64,000 nucleotides of DNA from Aphelenchoides besseyi (GCA_024699855.1 JAMPIQ010000003.1:6386001-6450000), one strand, 5' to 3'; positions 1 through 11,692 are shown, counted from the first letter of the stretch. The notes: generated by a model not told the origin, from the letters alone. Numbers and translations: made by a program.

Positions 1-725
1 AAAAACAAACAAATGGAAATAGAGGATTTATTTCAAGGACCAAAATTTTGTAAGTTTATACTGTTGATCGTAAACAATCAACGACTGTCGTTTAGCTACC
101 TTGGACTTTCCATTTTCCTGGGCTGTCTTCATGGTTTGATGTTAACACCAGGTTGATCGGGGAAGTGAAAAAGGTTATTTAGTTTGTTTGTTTAGTGGTT
201 TATGTGCAAGAGAACGATCCGCACTTTACAGGAAACGGTTAGTCCTTTTTAGGTTGTTTGATTTAAACGCAAGTACTTCAGTATTGGACTACATGTTCTC
301 ATTCTTTTGCGGTGTTTTCTTCTTTTCGACCATTTACTTTGCTGTTTATGCAGCCATCAAGAAGAACAAACCGGTGGTTCGACCTGAACTTGTGTTGCCA
401 TCGATTCTGTACGGAATCATTTGGGCTACTGGTATGACGTGTTTCATCGTTTCGAATGCGATTCTTTCACAAACGATCACTTGGCCGATTACAGCACGAG
501 TAAGCAGTGTAAGAAGATCAAATAATCAACCTAACGTTTAGTTGCCCGCAATTATCGGATGTTTGATTGATGTTGTGTTCTTCAAAACAATCAAAGTGAT
601 TGATATCATCATGTTTATCAATCGTACGTTCATTTTAGGGTCGACGAAACTTTACGATTCTTGGTCTCGGGATTTTGGTTGGAGTTGTCGGCGTTGTTCT
701 TGTTGGATTATCGAATCAATTTTGA
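1..725 (+). CDS. TMEM144: TMEM144-like transporter, C-terminal half (partial at left edge)
   Basis: Six exon pieces join in frame: 3-49, 96-151, 196-237, 282-499, 542-595, 639-725, with introns of 43-46 nt. The product is a multi-pass membrane protein of the TMEM144 family (drug/metabolite transporter fold, putative carbohydrate transporter). Supporting blocks are LPSILYGIIWATGMTCF, then SQTITWPI, and a C-terminal GRRNFTILGLGILVGVVGVV helix ending in LVGLSNQF, which follow the order of the vertebrate protein (about 345 aa). The reading frame is open to the first base of the window, so the N-terminal half lies to the left. The substrate is not known for the family. Assignment is by recalled family similarity and is strong for the last 100 residues. 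Confidence 0.8.
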
Positions 726-1187
726 AAGCCTTGTAACAATTTTTGTCTGTATATTATGTTTCCAATAATACGTGTAATACGAAATCTTTACGGAACTGAA
801 TTAAGTAAAAGTTTTCAAAAAAGTTCACTCAAATTGTTTGTTGAATGTAATCTTGTAGCTGAAAATACCAAAAGTAGGTTAATCACAAGAAACTTTAACA
901 TTACATTTTACTTCTTTAGTAAAAATAAGAAACAATATAAGATCTTGATGTTTTATAAGCAAAACTTACACTCGTATGTTTAGTAAGACTTTGGATTTAC
1001 GAGGTAGTCAATTGAGACAACGACGAGTTCTCGAAAGACATAGCGGATTTGGAGTTGATCGGAAATTTGCATCAAAGTTCAGTATAAAAGGATTGAATGT
1101 CAAGGATTTCGGTTTTTTTGGTTGGCCTTTGAACGGTCGGATTTTGTGCTCTCAATTGCTTTTCTTCATTGACTTTCATCTCGTACG
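726..1187. other. Intergenic, AT-rich
   Basis: Between the TMEM144-like gene and the MSP-domain gene. AT-rich, with only short open frames (756-983, 976-1209) that have no splice logic and biased low-complexity translations. No RNA gene or repeat was recognised. Confidence 0.5.
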
Positions 1188-2739
1188 ATGCTCACTGATT
1201 CCGGACTGATGTTGGGCCAAACGGTCGTGGCGTTTTTGCTCCTAAGCATTTCGTTGGCACAGTGCAAGAAGGTAACTCTGGAAGGTAAACAAACTAGTCG
1301 ATAGTCCTTTTCAGAAGAAGGCTCCCGCCAAACCCGTGGCTCCACCAAATATCTCAGCCACGACTGTTCCTCCTGCGCCCATTCCCCAAGCTGCTCCAGT
1401 TGCTGCCGTGCCTCCGAAGAAGGAAGAATCCAAGGTTAGTTGTTGTTGTCGAATTTAACAAACTAATTTGTTTGTGTGTTCAGAAAGAAGACGCCAATGA
1501 TGAACTCAAAGTCGAAGAGAAGAAAGTTGAGGTGAAGAAAGAAGAGGTTAGTTTGGGACGTTAAGGCTTTCGAATGTGGTTGATTTCAGAAAGAGGACAA
1601 GGACGGCGAGGAAAAGAAGGTTGAGATCAAGAAAGAAGAGGTAAGTCATGATTGATCGAAGTTTGATTGCTTGTTCGAGAAAGTCGAAGTGAAAAAGAGC
1701 AAGAAAGAAGTGAAGACGGACGAAGGTGCCGAAGACAAGAAAGACGCTGAAGCTGACAAGAAAGAGGACGAGGAAAAAAAGGACGGTGAAGAGGGCGCTA
1801 AGAGCAAGGCTGGTGGAACTGAGAAGGTAAGCTTCAATCTGACAAAAATTAATGAGTTGCCATTTCGGCACAAGTTCATTTAACCTGAAGTTCTAATTAA
1901 TTTTTTTAGAAAGACGTGGAAGAAGATCCGAAGGAAAATATCAAGGAGAAAGCTGGAGAAGTGAAGGAAAAGGTCAAAGAGAAGGCAGCCGAAGCGAAGG
2001 ATCAGGTTAAGGAGAAGGCGGCTGAAGTGAAAGAGAAAATCGAAGAGAAGGTTGCAGAGGCCAAGGAATCGAGCAAGAAAGAGGGTTCGAAGAAGGAGCG
2101 ATCCAAGAAAGAAGGAAGCAAGAAAGAGGGCAGCAGAAAGAGCAAGAAGGAGGTGAAGGAAGGATCCAAGAAAGAAACTCCAAAGGACGCGAGCAAGAAA
2201 GAAGCCAAAGAGGGATCGAAGAAGGAAGCACCAAAGGAGGATAGCAAGAAAGAGAAGGGTCAATTTGAATTCAAGTATCTTGATAATTGCACTGTTTCAG
2301 CGCCAGAAGAAGTCAAAAAAGAAGTCAAAATCGATGTGAAAGAGTTGGAGTTTGCGCAAGGCGGTGGAGTCAAAAAGATCAAATTGACAAACAACACGGA
2401 TGATCGTCAAGCAATCAAAGTCAAATGTTCCGACAACAACCTTTATCGGTATGTCCTACACATGCATAATTGGCCAATACGTGTATGTTTGCAGCGTCAA
2501 TCCCGTTTTCATTTTCGTTGATCCGGGAAAAGAAGTCGAAGTCGAAATCACTCGCGAGACGGGATCACCGAAGAACGACAAGATCGTTATTGTTCACACG
2601 CCGGTAAGCTCAAATCTCTGATAGTCATTTTTGTTCGTTTCAGGCCAAAGCTGAAGACAAAGACGTGGCGATTTTGTTCAAGAAAACCGAGATCTACCCA
2701 TCGTTCATTATTCCAATGAGCGTCAAGAAAATCGCTTAA
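1188..2739 (+). CDS. Secreted or ER-targeted Lys/Glu-rich MSP-domain protein
   Basis: Eight exons: 1188-1271, 1315-1434, 1484-1546, 1590-1640, 1680-1826, 1910-2448, 2495-2603, 2644-2739. The N-terminus has a hydrophobic stretch (VVAFLLLSISLA before QCKK) that looks like a signal peptide. A Pro/Ala segment follows, then about 250 residues of degenerate KKE/KEK and GSKKE repeats, some exons starting with the same Lys-Glu codons. The last about 110 residues match a major sperm protein domain: KIKLTNNTDDRQAIKVKCS, then VFIFVDPGKEVEV, then the end VAILFKKTEIYP. MSP domains normally face the cytosol and bind FFAT-type peptides or form sperm filaments, so a leader peptide is unexpected. A polyadenylation-like AATAAA lies near 2779. 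The repeats make exact homology hard to judge; the MSP fold is clear. Confidence 0.8.
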
Positions 2740-3430
2740 TTCTTCTCAATATCCGATTTGACATTTTTGTGCCGTCCCAATAAACTCATCCACTATGCGT
2801 ACTGTCAGTAACTATCGGCACCTCAAATGTGTCATTTGAGCATCATAATTTTGTGTGGAGTTGTTTCCACTACAAAATCCAGTTCAATATGAGAGGGAAG
2901 CGCGAACGCTGTCCCTCAAACGCAAAAATTTAGCTGTTGGCCAATGACTATGCGCCACTGCCATACAGGTCAGCCTGAAACCTAAAGTGCAATGGTCAAG
3001 CCTCACCATAATGTCGACTTCTTCTTGATCAAGCCGAGCATCCAGCCAGGTAAGTTTATGAGTCGACCATTCGCCGTCTCTTATGGTCTTCAACTGCCGC
3101 GTCAACCGATGGGTCGCGAGTGGAGTGAGAGGCATCAAACGCTGTGGTCTCTATTCGACTCTCTCGTTTCTTTGAACCTCTTCCGTTGTGTGCTATTTCA
3201 AACATTTATATTTAAAAGAATGCGAGTTGTTTGAATTGACAATCAGTAACGATAACATAACGATGAGTAAATTGTGAACAGGTAATATACCAAAAAAGTT
3301 GTAATACAGTTTTTATAAGATTGCTGGCTGAAAAGATTGTTCAAAAAATTGCAGTTTGCACACAAGAAGATGAAAACGAAAAAGTAATATGTTCCTTTTT
3401 TCTTAAGATTTCATTGTTTAATTTGCTCCA
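2740..3430. other. Intergenic
   Basis: Contains the 3' processing region of the MSP-domain gene and the upstream region of RBM28. Open frames at 2884-3138 (minus) and 2992-3234 (plus) overlap each other and lack splice sites or recognisable content. Nothing else is supported. Confidence 0.5.
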
Positions 3431-5537
3431 ATGGCGAAACCAACGTTGAAGCCCCATCGAAATGCTCAACCTCCATTGGATCAATCAGCCAAACACGAGG
3501 ATTCGCAGAAGGTCAAATCAAATGTCCAAAAGAAACCTCGTGCTGGACTTCTTGACTTTCGAATTGTAATCCGAAATTTGCCATTTGCCGTGAGTTTACA
3601 ACTTTGTTTTCATTTGCCTATTATTGGTTGTTTAGACGACAAAGGAAGATCTACAGAAACTCTTCGAAGTGTTTGGACCCGTAAAGGAAATCGTCCTACC
3701 AAAATGCAAAGATGCGCGTTTTCCCGATTCGTGTGCGGGATTTGGCTTCGTTCAATACAAAAGCCGGAATGTTGCACGTGAGGCGGTGGAAAAGTTGAAC
3801 TTTTCGAAATTCAAAGGCCGAAAAATTGCTGTTGATTGGGCTCTGAGCAAGGACGAATACATATCTAAGAACGTGTTAGGTAAACCAGTACATTTTTTGG
3901 GTTTTTTACTGTGAGTTTGTAGACGATCGACAACGTTTGCTGAAGAAAGCGGAGAAATATGCTAAAACAAACGGAGTATCGAACCACAACTCGAACGAAG
4001 ATATGGAAATTAAAGATGAACCGGACGATGAAATGGACGAGGATGTGCCGGGAAATAGCGACGATGACGAGCCATTGGACTATGCCGAAATGGAAGAAAC
4101 TGAATCACTGGACGATGAAGACGTTACAGATGAAGATGAGAGTGGAAGTGATCTAGAAGAAATGGAAGATTCCAAGCCAACACCTAAAAAGAAAGATGGT
4201 AATTCGAAACAAAATTACACGTGTAATATTTTCGTTTAGCAATCTTAAGTGACCGCCCAAGGAAATTAGCAGACACGGCTGTTGAAGAAGGACGTGTCAT
4301 TTTTCTACGGTATGCTTTACATTGTGCTCGTTAACCAGCAAGATGTTTAGAAATCTTTCTTTTGATACGACAAATGAAGAATTGAAAGAGCAAATGTCGC
4401 GATTCGGGGATGTGACACTCGCAATTTTGTGCAAGTTTCCGGGTACCGAACAGCCGACAGGCAACGGATTCGTTCACTTCAAAGATAAAGAAGCTGCGGA
4501 CAAATGTCTGGAAGAGTTGGATGTTGGTTGTTCATTTCGGATTCAATCTATTTTCGATTTTAGGTCTCTGGTATTTTCCTCAGTGATCGAATCGTCGAAG
4601 GTCATAGAGCAGTTCCCAAAAACGAAGCATCACAGTTTGAAAAGAAGCAAACGAAACAAGGAAAAGACAATCGAAACCTGAAATTACTTCGCGTTTCATT
4701 GATTCGACCGGGCACCGTACAAGCTCGTGGAATGTCGGAAGAAGACGCTGAATCTAGACATCGATTGATTGAAGCAACAAAAATGAAATTAAAGAATCTG
4801 CACATGTTTGTGTCAACAAAACGATTGGCTGTAAGTTTTGTGTTTTAATTGACTTCAAATCAATGAGATTTTAGGTTCATAATTTGCCGTTTACGTATCG
4901 TGATGCCGATTTGCACGATTTGTGTTTGAAACATGCAACGAAGAACGCGAAGATTATTGAAAGCCGAGTGATGCGAAACTCCAAAGGCAAAGACGACAAA
5001 GGGCACATGATTCTGGGCAAATCTAAAGGATTTGGGTTTGTCGAGTTCGAAGACCATTTGGATGCTCTCACTTGTCTTCGCAATCTGAACAATAATCCTG
5101 AGGTATTCACTGACAAACGAGTATGTCGATTGAACTTATTGTTTTACATTAACAAATTCGATTTTAGAGACCGATTGTGGAGTTCTCCGTTGAAAACCTG
5201 AACGCTTTGAGAATCCAAGAAAAAAGACGACAAGCCAGAGAGAATCCTACTGATCAAAAGAACCCGGTGAACAAAACCAAAGTGTCCGATCAATTGGCAG
5301 TTCAACGAACGAAACGGAATATTACACGTGAGGGATTGAAGGCATTGCCGAAGAAGTTCGGTGAAAAGGTTCGACATCGTGACACAAAGGTGGGAATACG
5401 ATTGTTTGAGTTTATTTAACGACTTTTTTTTGAAGAAAAACAACAAAATGCCGGGACGCTTGCACGGTGTTCGTTTGAACAAATTCAAGAAGAATAAACC
5501 GCAAAAGAATGGAAGAAAGTTTGCTGGTCGAAAATAA
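3431..5537 (+). CDS. rbm-28: RBM28/Nop4, nucleolar multi-RRM ribosome-biogenesis protein
   Basis: Nine exons: 3431-3589, 3636-3879, 3923-4198, 4240-4309, 4351-4522, 4564-4830, 4875-5120, 5168-5389, 5436-5537. RRM 1 begins at RIVIRNLPFA and has the RNP1 stretch GFGFVQY. An acidic Asp/Glu linker follows (exon 3). RRM 2 has RVIFLRNLSFDTT and GNGFVHF. RRM 3 begins VHNLPFTYRDADL, with RNP1 GFGFVEFE. Between the last two RRMs is a conserved block SLIRPGTVQARGMSEEDAE typical of RBM28/Nop4. The C-terminus is Lys/Arg-rich, as expected for a nucleolar protein. The family acts in large-subunit rRNA processing. The start at 3431 is the first ATG in the open frame. Confidence 0.9.
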
Positions 5538-5711
5538 GCTTTGGATCGATTGTTTTTGCTTATTTCTATTTGTTTTACTTGTTATTGTTGATTGTTACGA
5601 AGATAAAGTTTATATTATTCCTGATTGCATATCTTCAGTGGTCACTCAACCACACGGTATCGACTACGAACTGAATCAAAACAAACTAACCTTCTTTCAA
5701 AGTCGACATAA

Positions 5712-7735
5712 ATGAAAACAATTGATCTGGTTCACGAGTTGAATTCTTTGGATCATTTTCCCACCGAATTCGATCCCCGATTCTTTGACGATGTCGCTGA
5801 TCAGATTTTATCGAGTGGTTAGTTACTAAGCTATGATCAATAGCATTCTTATCATTTAGATTCATATACGAATGCCGTAGATTTTGTATCAGAAATAGAA
5901 AAAAGAAACTTGACAGAATCCAAGACTGTAATGTGTGTGGTCTTAGCAGTTTTAAAGCGAAACGATGAGGCCAAAGATTCGTCGGCCATTTTCGAACAGA
6001 ACTACAAGAAATGGATGAAAGAAGCTGATGACTGTTCTTGTATGCAAACTCTCTTCTTCGAATTAGCTTCTTATTTGGCCAAACCAAAGCTTCTAAACAG
6101 TCAAATTGTAGAAGGTAGGTGTTAAATGAGTAGAGTTCTATGACTACTTCTATGATATTTAGACGTCGCTTTGACTGCTGCAACCCGTATTCTCGCTGAG
6201 CACACGAACGTGGATCTGAGGCGGGATTTATGTGCCTTCGAAATGATTGTTATGAACCAACATCCTGAATTTGACGACATCGTTGCTCGACCATTGCTTG
6301 CGGGTTCTCATCGAACAGATCACATGATGGTCGTTGATGGAATTGCATTTGCTATTGCAAATTCAGATTTCTTACGGCGTTTGACTGATTCCGAAAAGTT
6401 AGCTATTCACGAGCGATTGAAGGGAATGAAACGACCGAGTTTACATTATATCCAACTAGCAGCCAAAATATAGTGAGTTTACATCACTTTGCGATAACAC
6501 ACGTATTTAGTGTGTTCTCACCAGATACAATGATTCAGAGATTAAGCGAAGAATTTGTTAACAGCAAAATCCCGGCAGTTGTCGCAACAGAGATCTCCAA
6601 ACTAGGAAAGTGAGTTTTATCCTGCAACTGCATTGAAACAGTTTCATTTCAGTCCATTGATCTCAAAGAAGTCACTGTTGAATTTGATCTTCTCTACTCA
6701 CTTATCCGAAAATGTTGACCACTTAGTCGACTGCATCGAAGAATTTGAAGAAATGTTTCCTGAGGTTGGTCCAAACATACACGCACTTAAAATCTGCGGT
6801 TAGGAAGTCGATCATGTCAGACATGAAATCTCAACTGCCATACCAAATCCTCGTCATTGTTCCATGGACTCACTTATTAAGTATCTTAATCATTTGCGTT
6901 TGAACGAAGGCATTACAAGCAAACCGTTTACAAGTTCGATTTTGGCAGCAAAATCGCGTATTCAAAGAAATCCTGAACTATTGGATCTGTTTCTTGTCGA
7001 TAGCGAAGATATAACCTCGTTGTTAGGTGACTCAAAAATCGAGTCAATGTTTAATGAGCTTACAATCGATGTTCTGATGTCAAAACACCAGTTCAATTGG
7101 ATTCATCTCGACTCTGCTATAGCGATTTTGAATCTGATCGGAGACTTTTTCAAATACGGTTAGTTTATTTTTCAATCGTTGATGTAAAAAGTTTAGATGA
7201 AACAACAACTCACGATCAAATCGCTGAGTTAGTGAACGGAACAAACGACGATGAAATCGGATACGTGAAACAAACAGCAACAAAATTTCTACTTCGACAT
7301 GCTCCGTATTACATTATGGATTCTGTGGACGAATTATTTCTGATTCATTTGGATACAGATCTTAGGTCTTTACAAATTAGACGACAGAAATCAATTAACG
7401 ATTATTTCAGACTTTCAATTTTGAATCGCTTGATATTGAGCGCCGCCAACGAGTTACCATCGAAAGCAAAATTGAATGTGATTTTGGACGAAGTGATTCA
7501 ATTGGAAACAAATTTTCAAGTTCAGTCAGCAGCTCTGAACTTGGCACGCAAACTTGTGATGATCGATTCTTCGCATCAGAATCAAGTAAGCGAGCTGGAG
7601 AAAATGGTTCGAGAGCAAGAAACTCGACAGAATCGCAATCGCGGTTTGAACATGGACGAACTAATGGAGATGGTTCATTCGGTTAAAATGTCTAATGGAT
7701 GTGATGAAGAGTGTGTTAGCAAAGAGTGCTATTGA
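5712..7735 (+). CDS. Helical-repeat protein, BRAT1-like, ending in Glu-Cys-Tyr
   Basis: Seven exons: 5712-5817, 5860-6114, 6163-6472, 6511-6609, 6653-6764, 6804-7158, 7197-7735, giving about 590 residues. The sequence is almost entirely amphipathic helices without signal peptide or membrane segment, consistent with HEAT/ARM repeats. A helical segment VSELEKMVREQETRQNR precedes a short tail that ends SKECY followed by the stop. BRAT1 (human, about 820 aa; fly CG7044) is a HEAT-repeat protein whose conserved C-terminal tail places a Cys in the INTS11 nuclease active site. The all-helical architecture and Cys-containing C-terminus fit that family, but no internal motif settles it and the protein is shorter. 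AATAAA occurs near 7781, next to the convergent neighbour. Confidence 0.6.
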
Positions 7736-7795
7736 GTCTCGTGTGATCTCCATTTAATTCTATTTGTTTATTATTGAAATAAAGTACAAATCTGA

Positions 7796-8963
7796 CTACT
7801 GAGCGCTAACAGATTGACATTCACAAAAGTCACGTATTGTTCCATAACCCGGAATTGCAATTCGCATGATCTCTTCGTGTCGTTCACTTGAAGGAGCAAA
7901 GTTGTTTAAGATCTTAGCAATTTCGACTAGACGTTGTCCGCTGGTTATTCCAACTTCATCGCCACGAACAAGCTTCTTGATTCGTTTAAAGAAGCCTTTG
8001 AAATCTGCGCGATGATGAATTATCGTCCATTTAGACCACGAAGTTTCAATCGCATCGATCAAAGCACTGGAGTTATCGGCACGTGGGCGAACCAAAACTG
8101 ACATTGAATTACAACGTTCTGATCGCTCATTCTTGTCATTCCAATGCCAACCATGACGTTTCACATAAGCATAACAATGGATGAGATCGTCGAAGGAACC
8201 CCATCGACCCAATTCGATGTCAACGTAAACGCCGTTTTCTTGAGGCTATAAACATACGAAGTTTAAATTTGCAGTTAATGAATCTCACGTTCAACAAATC
8301 GGTCGTTTGAGCGACAACATAAGCTAAACGTTTGAATATTCGAGGTTCTTCGGCAAAGTACTCATTCAAATTCTGAGTCATCATTTGAAGCTGATCGCGT
8401 ACGACAACGTCCAAAGTTTCTTCGTCCTTCAGTACGGTCAACAATTCGACTAAAAGCGAAGGCGAACCACCGAGTACCTTTTTTAAGTTTCTAATTTGTT
8501 TGAACTAAAATGATCGTGGTGCCATTTGATTTGATTCTAACCAACTCTTTTAGCTATTTGAATGAACCGTTGAACATCCATGCCATTATTAACCGGCTCC
8601 TTTGCGCAGTCCTCTAACCAGTTGGAATGTCGCACATAAAAACCGTGCAGCTTCTCGTATGCATAAACCATTCTCATGTCGTCCGTTAAATCGTCATCCC
8701 AAAGAACATTCGAACGCAAATCGCTGATTAGTGACCATGTTTCTCTTTGTTGTTCCATTGTTTTTGCGCATCTTTGCAATCCATCAAAAAGCAGACAATG
8801 ACCGTCTGAATCCAAACGAATTGCTCGTGGGGCAAACGTACTATAAGACTAAAACAACTGATTAGTATAAACATCATCATATAGAACTCACGTCCATAGC
8901 GATGTTAGAAACTCCAAATAGGTACGACCAAATGTTAAACAAGGTCGACGGTGTAGCGACCAT
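7796..8963 (-). CDS. Unrecognised protein, about 266 aa
   Basis: Read on the minus strand in four exons: 8963-8892, 8848-8546, 8504-8289, 8245-7796. All junctions are canonical and in phase (introns 41-43 nt). The product is soluble-looking, with no signal peptide, rich in aromatic and charged residues (for example YEKLHGFYVRHSNWLED and CYAYVKRHGWHWNDKNE). No domain was recognised. It is convergent with the BRAT1-like gene, the two stop codons being only 60 bases apart. The start is the first ATG of the first coding exon; an upstream non-coding exon is possible. The total coding length of the four exons is 1041 nt, so the protein is about 346 residues if all are used. Confidence 0.65.
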
Positions 8964-9220
8964 CGCTGTAAACTCTAATGGTTACTTTCACCAGAAGAGA
9001 ACAGATAAATACGCGACTTTGAAACAATCTTTAAGCGAAAGTAAAACCTTAGATTGGGGATTAAACAGTCAAATGTACAGACATAGATTTTACATTCCGT
9101 TTTATTGTAGAATTTGATACCACGATCATTGACCTCAATTCCGTTAAGTGAAAGTCGGCGGGTGACTTTCGATTCGCGCATTAAGATCCGCGAATCGAAT
9201 GGTTTAGCTTACAAAAAGCT

Positions 9221-9424
9221 TCAGAATCGCAGAACGACCGCAAACTGACCGCCAGCACGTTGCGAATTGCCGCTCCTCGCTCGACTTTTATGCACAATCA
9301 ACCAGACCGGATTGTGACCACTTCGTGAAGATTCACTCTTCCGTTTAGCCGGAGGGCGAATCTGAACATAAATGATAAGAGATGATTGCAATAAAATGAC
9401 CAAACAACCGAGTCGGCGTTTCAA
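9221..9424 (-). CDS. Possible small secreted basic peptide
   Basis: An uninterrupted 67-codon frame starts with ATG and a Lys-Arg-Arg then hydrophobic stretch (GCLVILLQSSLIIYV) that resembles a signal peptide, followed by a very basic mature part with dibasic pairs. There is no neighbouring exon with matching splice sites and no known peptide motif, so this may be a chance frame. It lies in the about 750-base gap between the unrecognised protein and the RRM gene; nothing else in that gap is supported. Confidence 0.25.
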   Translation of the reverse strand: MKRRLGCLVILLQSSLIIYVQIRPPAKRKSESSRSGHNPVWLIVHKSRARSGNSQRAGGQFAVVLRF

Positions 9425-9630
9425 CTAATCGAATCAGAAAGATCCTCCAGTTTGGATTGAAAATCCGTCGCAATTAATCTCTTCATAACCAGCAAAAGTA
9501 TGAGGCCAACCTCTTCATCGTACATGCGGTTGAAAACAATTTATTAAAATAAAAATACCAATATAATCCAAGTTACAGCAAACAATCTTGAGGTAAAACA
9601 AGTGATATTTCGAGTATCATGGCTAAACGT

Positions 9631-10184
9631 TTAACTATGGAAAGACGTTGATTGATCTTGTTCATTCTTCGCTCTAAACCAGCTGAGTAATAGAAATAAA
9701 GTTCGTGTGCTTACCGTTCCATTACGAGAAATTGATCAATATCGAAACTGGCAAACGGTACTTCGTCCAAGTCCTTGTAGCGGACGGTTCGTTCTCTCTC
9801 GACATATCGACGGTCCGCACGTGACCATCTGGAGCCAACGAATTTTCTGAACTAAAAACAGAAGTAATCGAAGACAATCAAATCATACGTTTTCTGTGTT
9901 ATCCCGCGGCTTCACAACCAATGGAGCGCCCATGAAGTAGATTCCATTCAGCAAATCACAAACGTACAACGCGTATTTCGGCTTTTCGTATTGAGCAAAA
10001 GCATATCGATTCTCCGGCTTCATGACTATGTGTTGTAGACCGCCGAACTAAAAACAACGTACAGAAACAACTAAGAAAGCAAACTCACTTGTCCGAAGAG
10101 AAGACGAACCACTTCTTCATCGATCTGTCTGCATTGAACGTTGAAACGAATATAAACATTGCACTCATCGATACTATTAACCAT
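9631..10184 (-). CDS. RBM7-like single-RRM protein
   Basis: Minus-strand exons 10184-10089, 10047-9899, 9851-9715 and a short last exon ending about 9631. The RRM has an RNP2-like CNVYIRFNV, an RNP1-like RYAFAQYE and the signature DLLNGIYFMGAPLVVKP, which resembles the LLNGI-LYGRP block of RBM7/RBM11. RBM7 is the RNA-binding subunit of the nuclear exosome targeting (NEXT) complex. After the RRM comes a charged Arg/Glu segment. The start ATG follows an ACAACAAG acceptor-like sequence directly, fitting a trans-spliced 5' end. The last exon is uncertain: a second open frame overlaps it (from about 9690 down), so the true C-terminus may be longer. The family name is moderately supported; the RRM itself is clear. 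Confidence 0.65.
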
Positions 10185-10404
10185 CTTGTTGTCGTTAAAG
10201 AATAATAAAAAGCCGAGACAAACCAAAAGGTTTCAAGATATTTCCGTTCAGAAGCCTGTTCAAGATGAGAAAATCGATCGTCCTTCATTTCGTTTGGTTT
10301 GATCTCGAAAAGGCTGGAAAGTAACTCAGACCGATGCACGCGATGTTTACATTATGTTTTGATTAGGAATATTTTGTTGTTTTTTGGTTGCATTTTCTCG
10401 TAAA

Positions 10405-11087
10405 ATGCGGTTCTGGTACGCACCTTCGTATCTCTTCAATTACTCGTTTCCAAATGTCAGCGCTGTGTTCTACGAACGTTATCCCAACTCCCACGCCAAA
10501 CATATTCTGAGCGAAGATGTTTTGTCCCGAGAAATCACTCAGGACAAAATCGTGACAAGGAAGTTGATCGTAAAGAAAAGTGAGTGTAAGCCTCTCAACT
10601 TCTCATCAAATGTTTAGGTGCTACGTTTTTGAAGTCGATTCCAAAGTGGATGTCTCGTCTAGCGTCCGTCCAATTTGTTCCAACCATCGAAGAAAGTATC
10701 TTCGATCGACGGAAGAACACGCTGCTCACGTACACTCGTAACATTTCGTGGAGAAACACAATTCAGTTGGATGAGAAATGTACATACACGAGCACGGTTA
10801 GTTTTCCAATCAAGTAGTTGATTCATTTACTTTAGGACTCAAATCTAACGGAAGTCAACAGAGCTCTTTGTGTCTCCGTGAACTACGGCCGCATCAGCGG
10901 TTTCGTTGAACGAGTTGTGATGGCAACCTTCAAAAATTCCATCAAAAAGAGTTTGGCCGGTTTCAACGAGAAGTTAGAGGAGAGAGCGGGACGATCGATT
11001 CAAAGTGCAAGTCAATTGACCGATCGAGCAAATCAACTGAAGAAAAATCTTGTTCAGAACAGAGCGTTGAAATGGGACAAAGCCTAA
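10405..11087 (+). CDS. PRELID1: PRELI-domain mitochondrial lipid-transfer protein
   Basis: Three exons: 10405-10579, 10618-10796, 10836-11087. The PRELI/MSF1 domain spans almost the whole protein: VSAVFYERYPNSHAKHIL near the N-terminus, EDVLSREIT, then PKWMSRL and a central NISW block. A basic helix at the C-terminus (FKNSIKKSLAGFNEKLEE) matches the ATF-helix region of PRELID1. PRELID1 carries phosphatidic acid across the mitochondrial intermembrane space with TRIAP1 for cardiolipin synthesis. It is the first of three closely packed genes on this strand (PRELI, EMC5, NDUFAF6). Confidence 0.88.
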
Positions 11088-11289
11088 GGCGTGATCTCCA
11101 GTTTTCAACGTGAATGATCACTCAAATTCACAAATCAATCACGAACATGATTCCACAATTGATTTTATTTTTGTGATAAATTAAACGAATAAAACTTTCC
11201 ATTCTTTTTCGGTTCGTTGTTTTCATTTGTTCGATTCCAATTCGATATTTCTGAGCATTCTTTCAAACTTTTCATCGAGTTTTTAGCGC

Positions 11290-11692
11290 ATGTCTGCGTT
11301 TTGGAAACTCGTTTGTACGTTGAGTTTGTTTTCGTTGGCTCACTGTGCGTATTCAGCTGCTCAGGTTTGGATTCCAACATCTCTCTCATTTTAAAAACCT
11401 TTGTTTCAGCATCGTTCTTATCTTCGTTTGGCCGAACAACCGTTCACCGGATTGCCGGCCGATATCACAATCCAGTCGGTGGTTTCTCTTCTGTTGGCCG
11501 TCTTTGCGTGTACGGTGATTGCCGGAGATTTTCAAGCAATTAGAAGTGATCAACAGGTGAATTGACACTCATTCTATTGCGTTTACTATTGGTCTTTAGA
11601 ACCAAAAACGTTCGTGGGATTTGATCGCCAATCGACCGAATTTTTACGTCTTCGATCATCGCGCAAAATGTTTGTCTCCGCAGTCCGATTAA
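11290..11692 (+). CDS. EMC5: ER membrane protein complex subunit 5 (MMGT1)
   Basis: Three exons: 11290-11364, 11410-11556, 11600-11692. The first helix SLFSLAHCAYSAAQHRSY is the signature of EMC5/MMGT1 (family form ALAHAAFSAAQHRSYMRL). A second helix lies at ITIQSVVSLLLAVFACTVI. The C-terminal segment NFYVFDHRAK matches the family's conserved end. About 105 residues, the normal size. EMC5 is a core two-helix subunit of the EMC insertase of the ER membrane. The last 25 bases overlap, in another frame, the best start of the next gene. Confidence 0.93.

Noticed and set aside
1548..1871. Leu-rich minus-strand frames opposite the MSP-domain and other Lys-rich genes
   Set aside because: They are reverse-strand shadows of AAG/GAA-rich codons.
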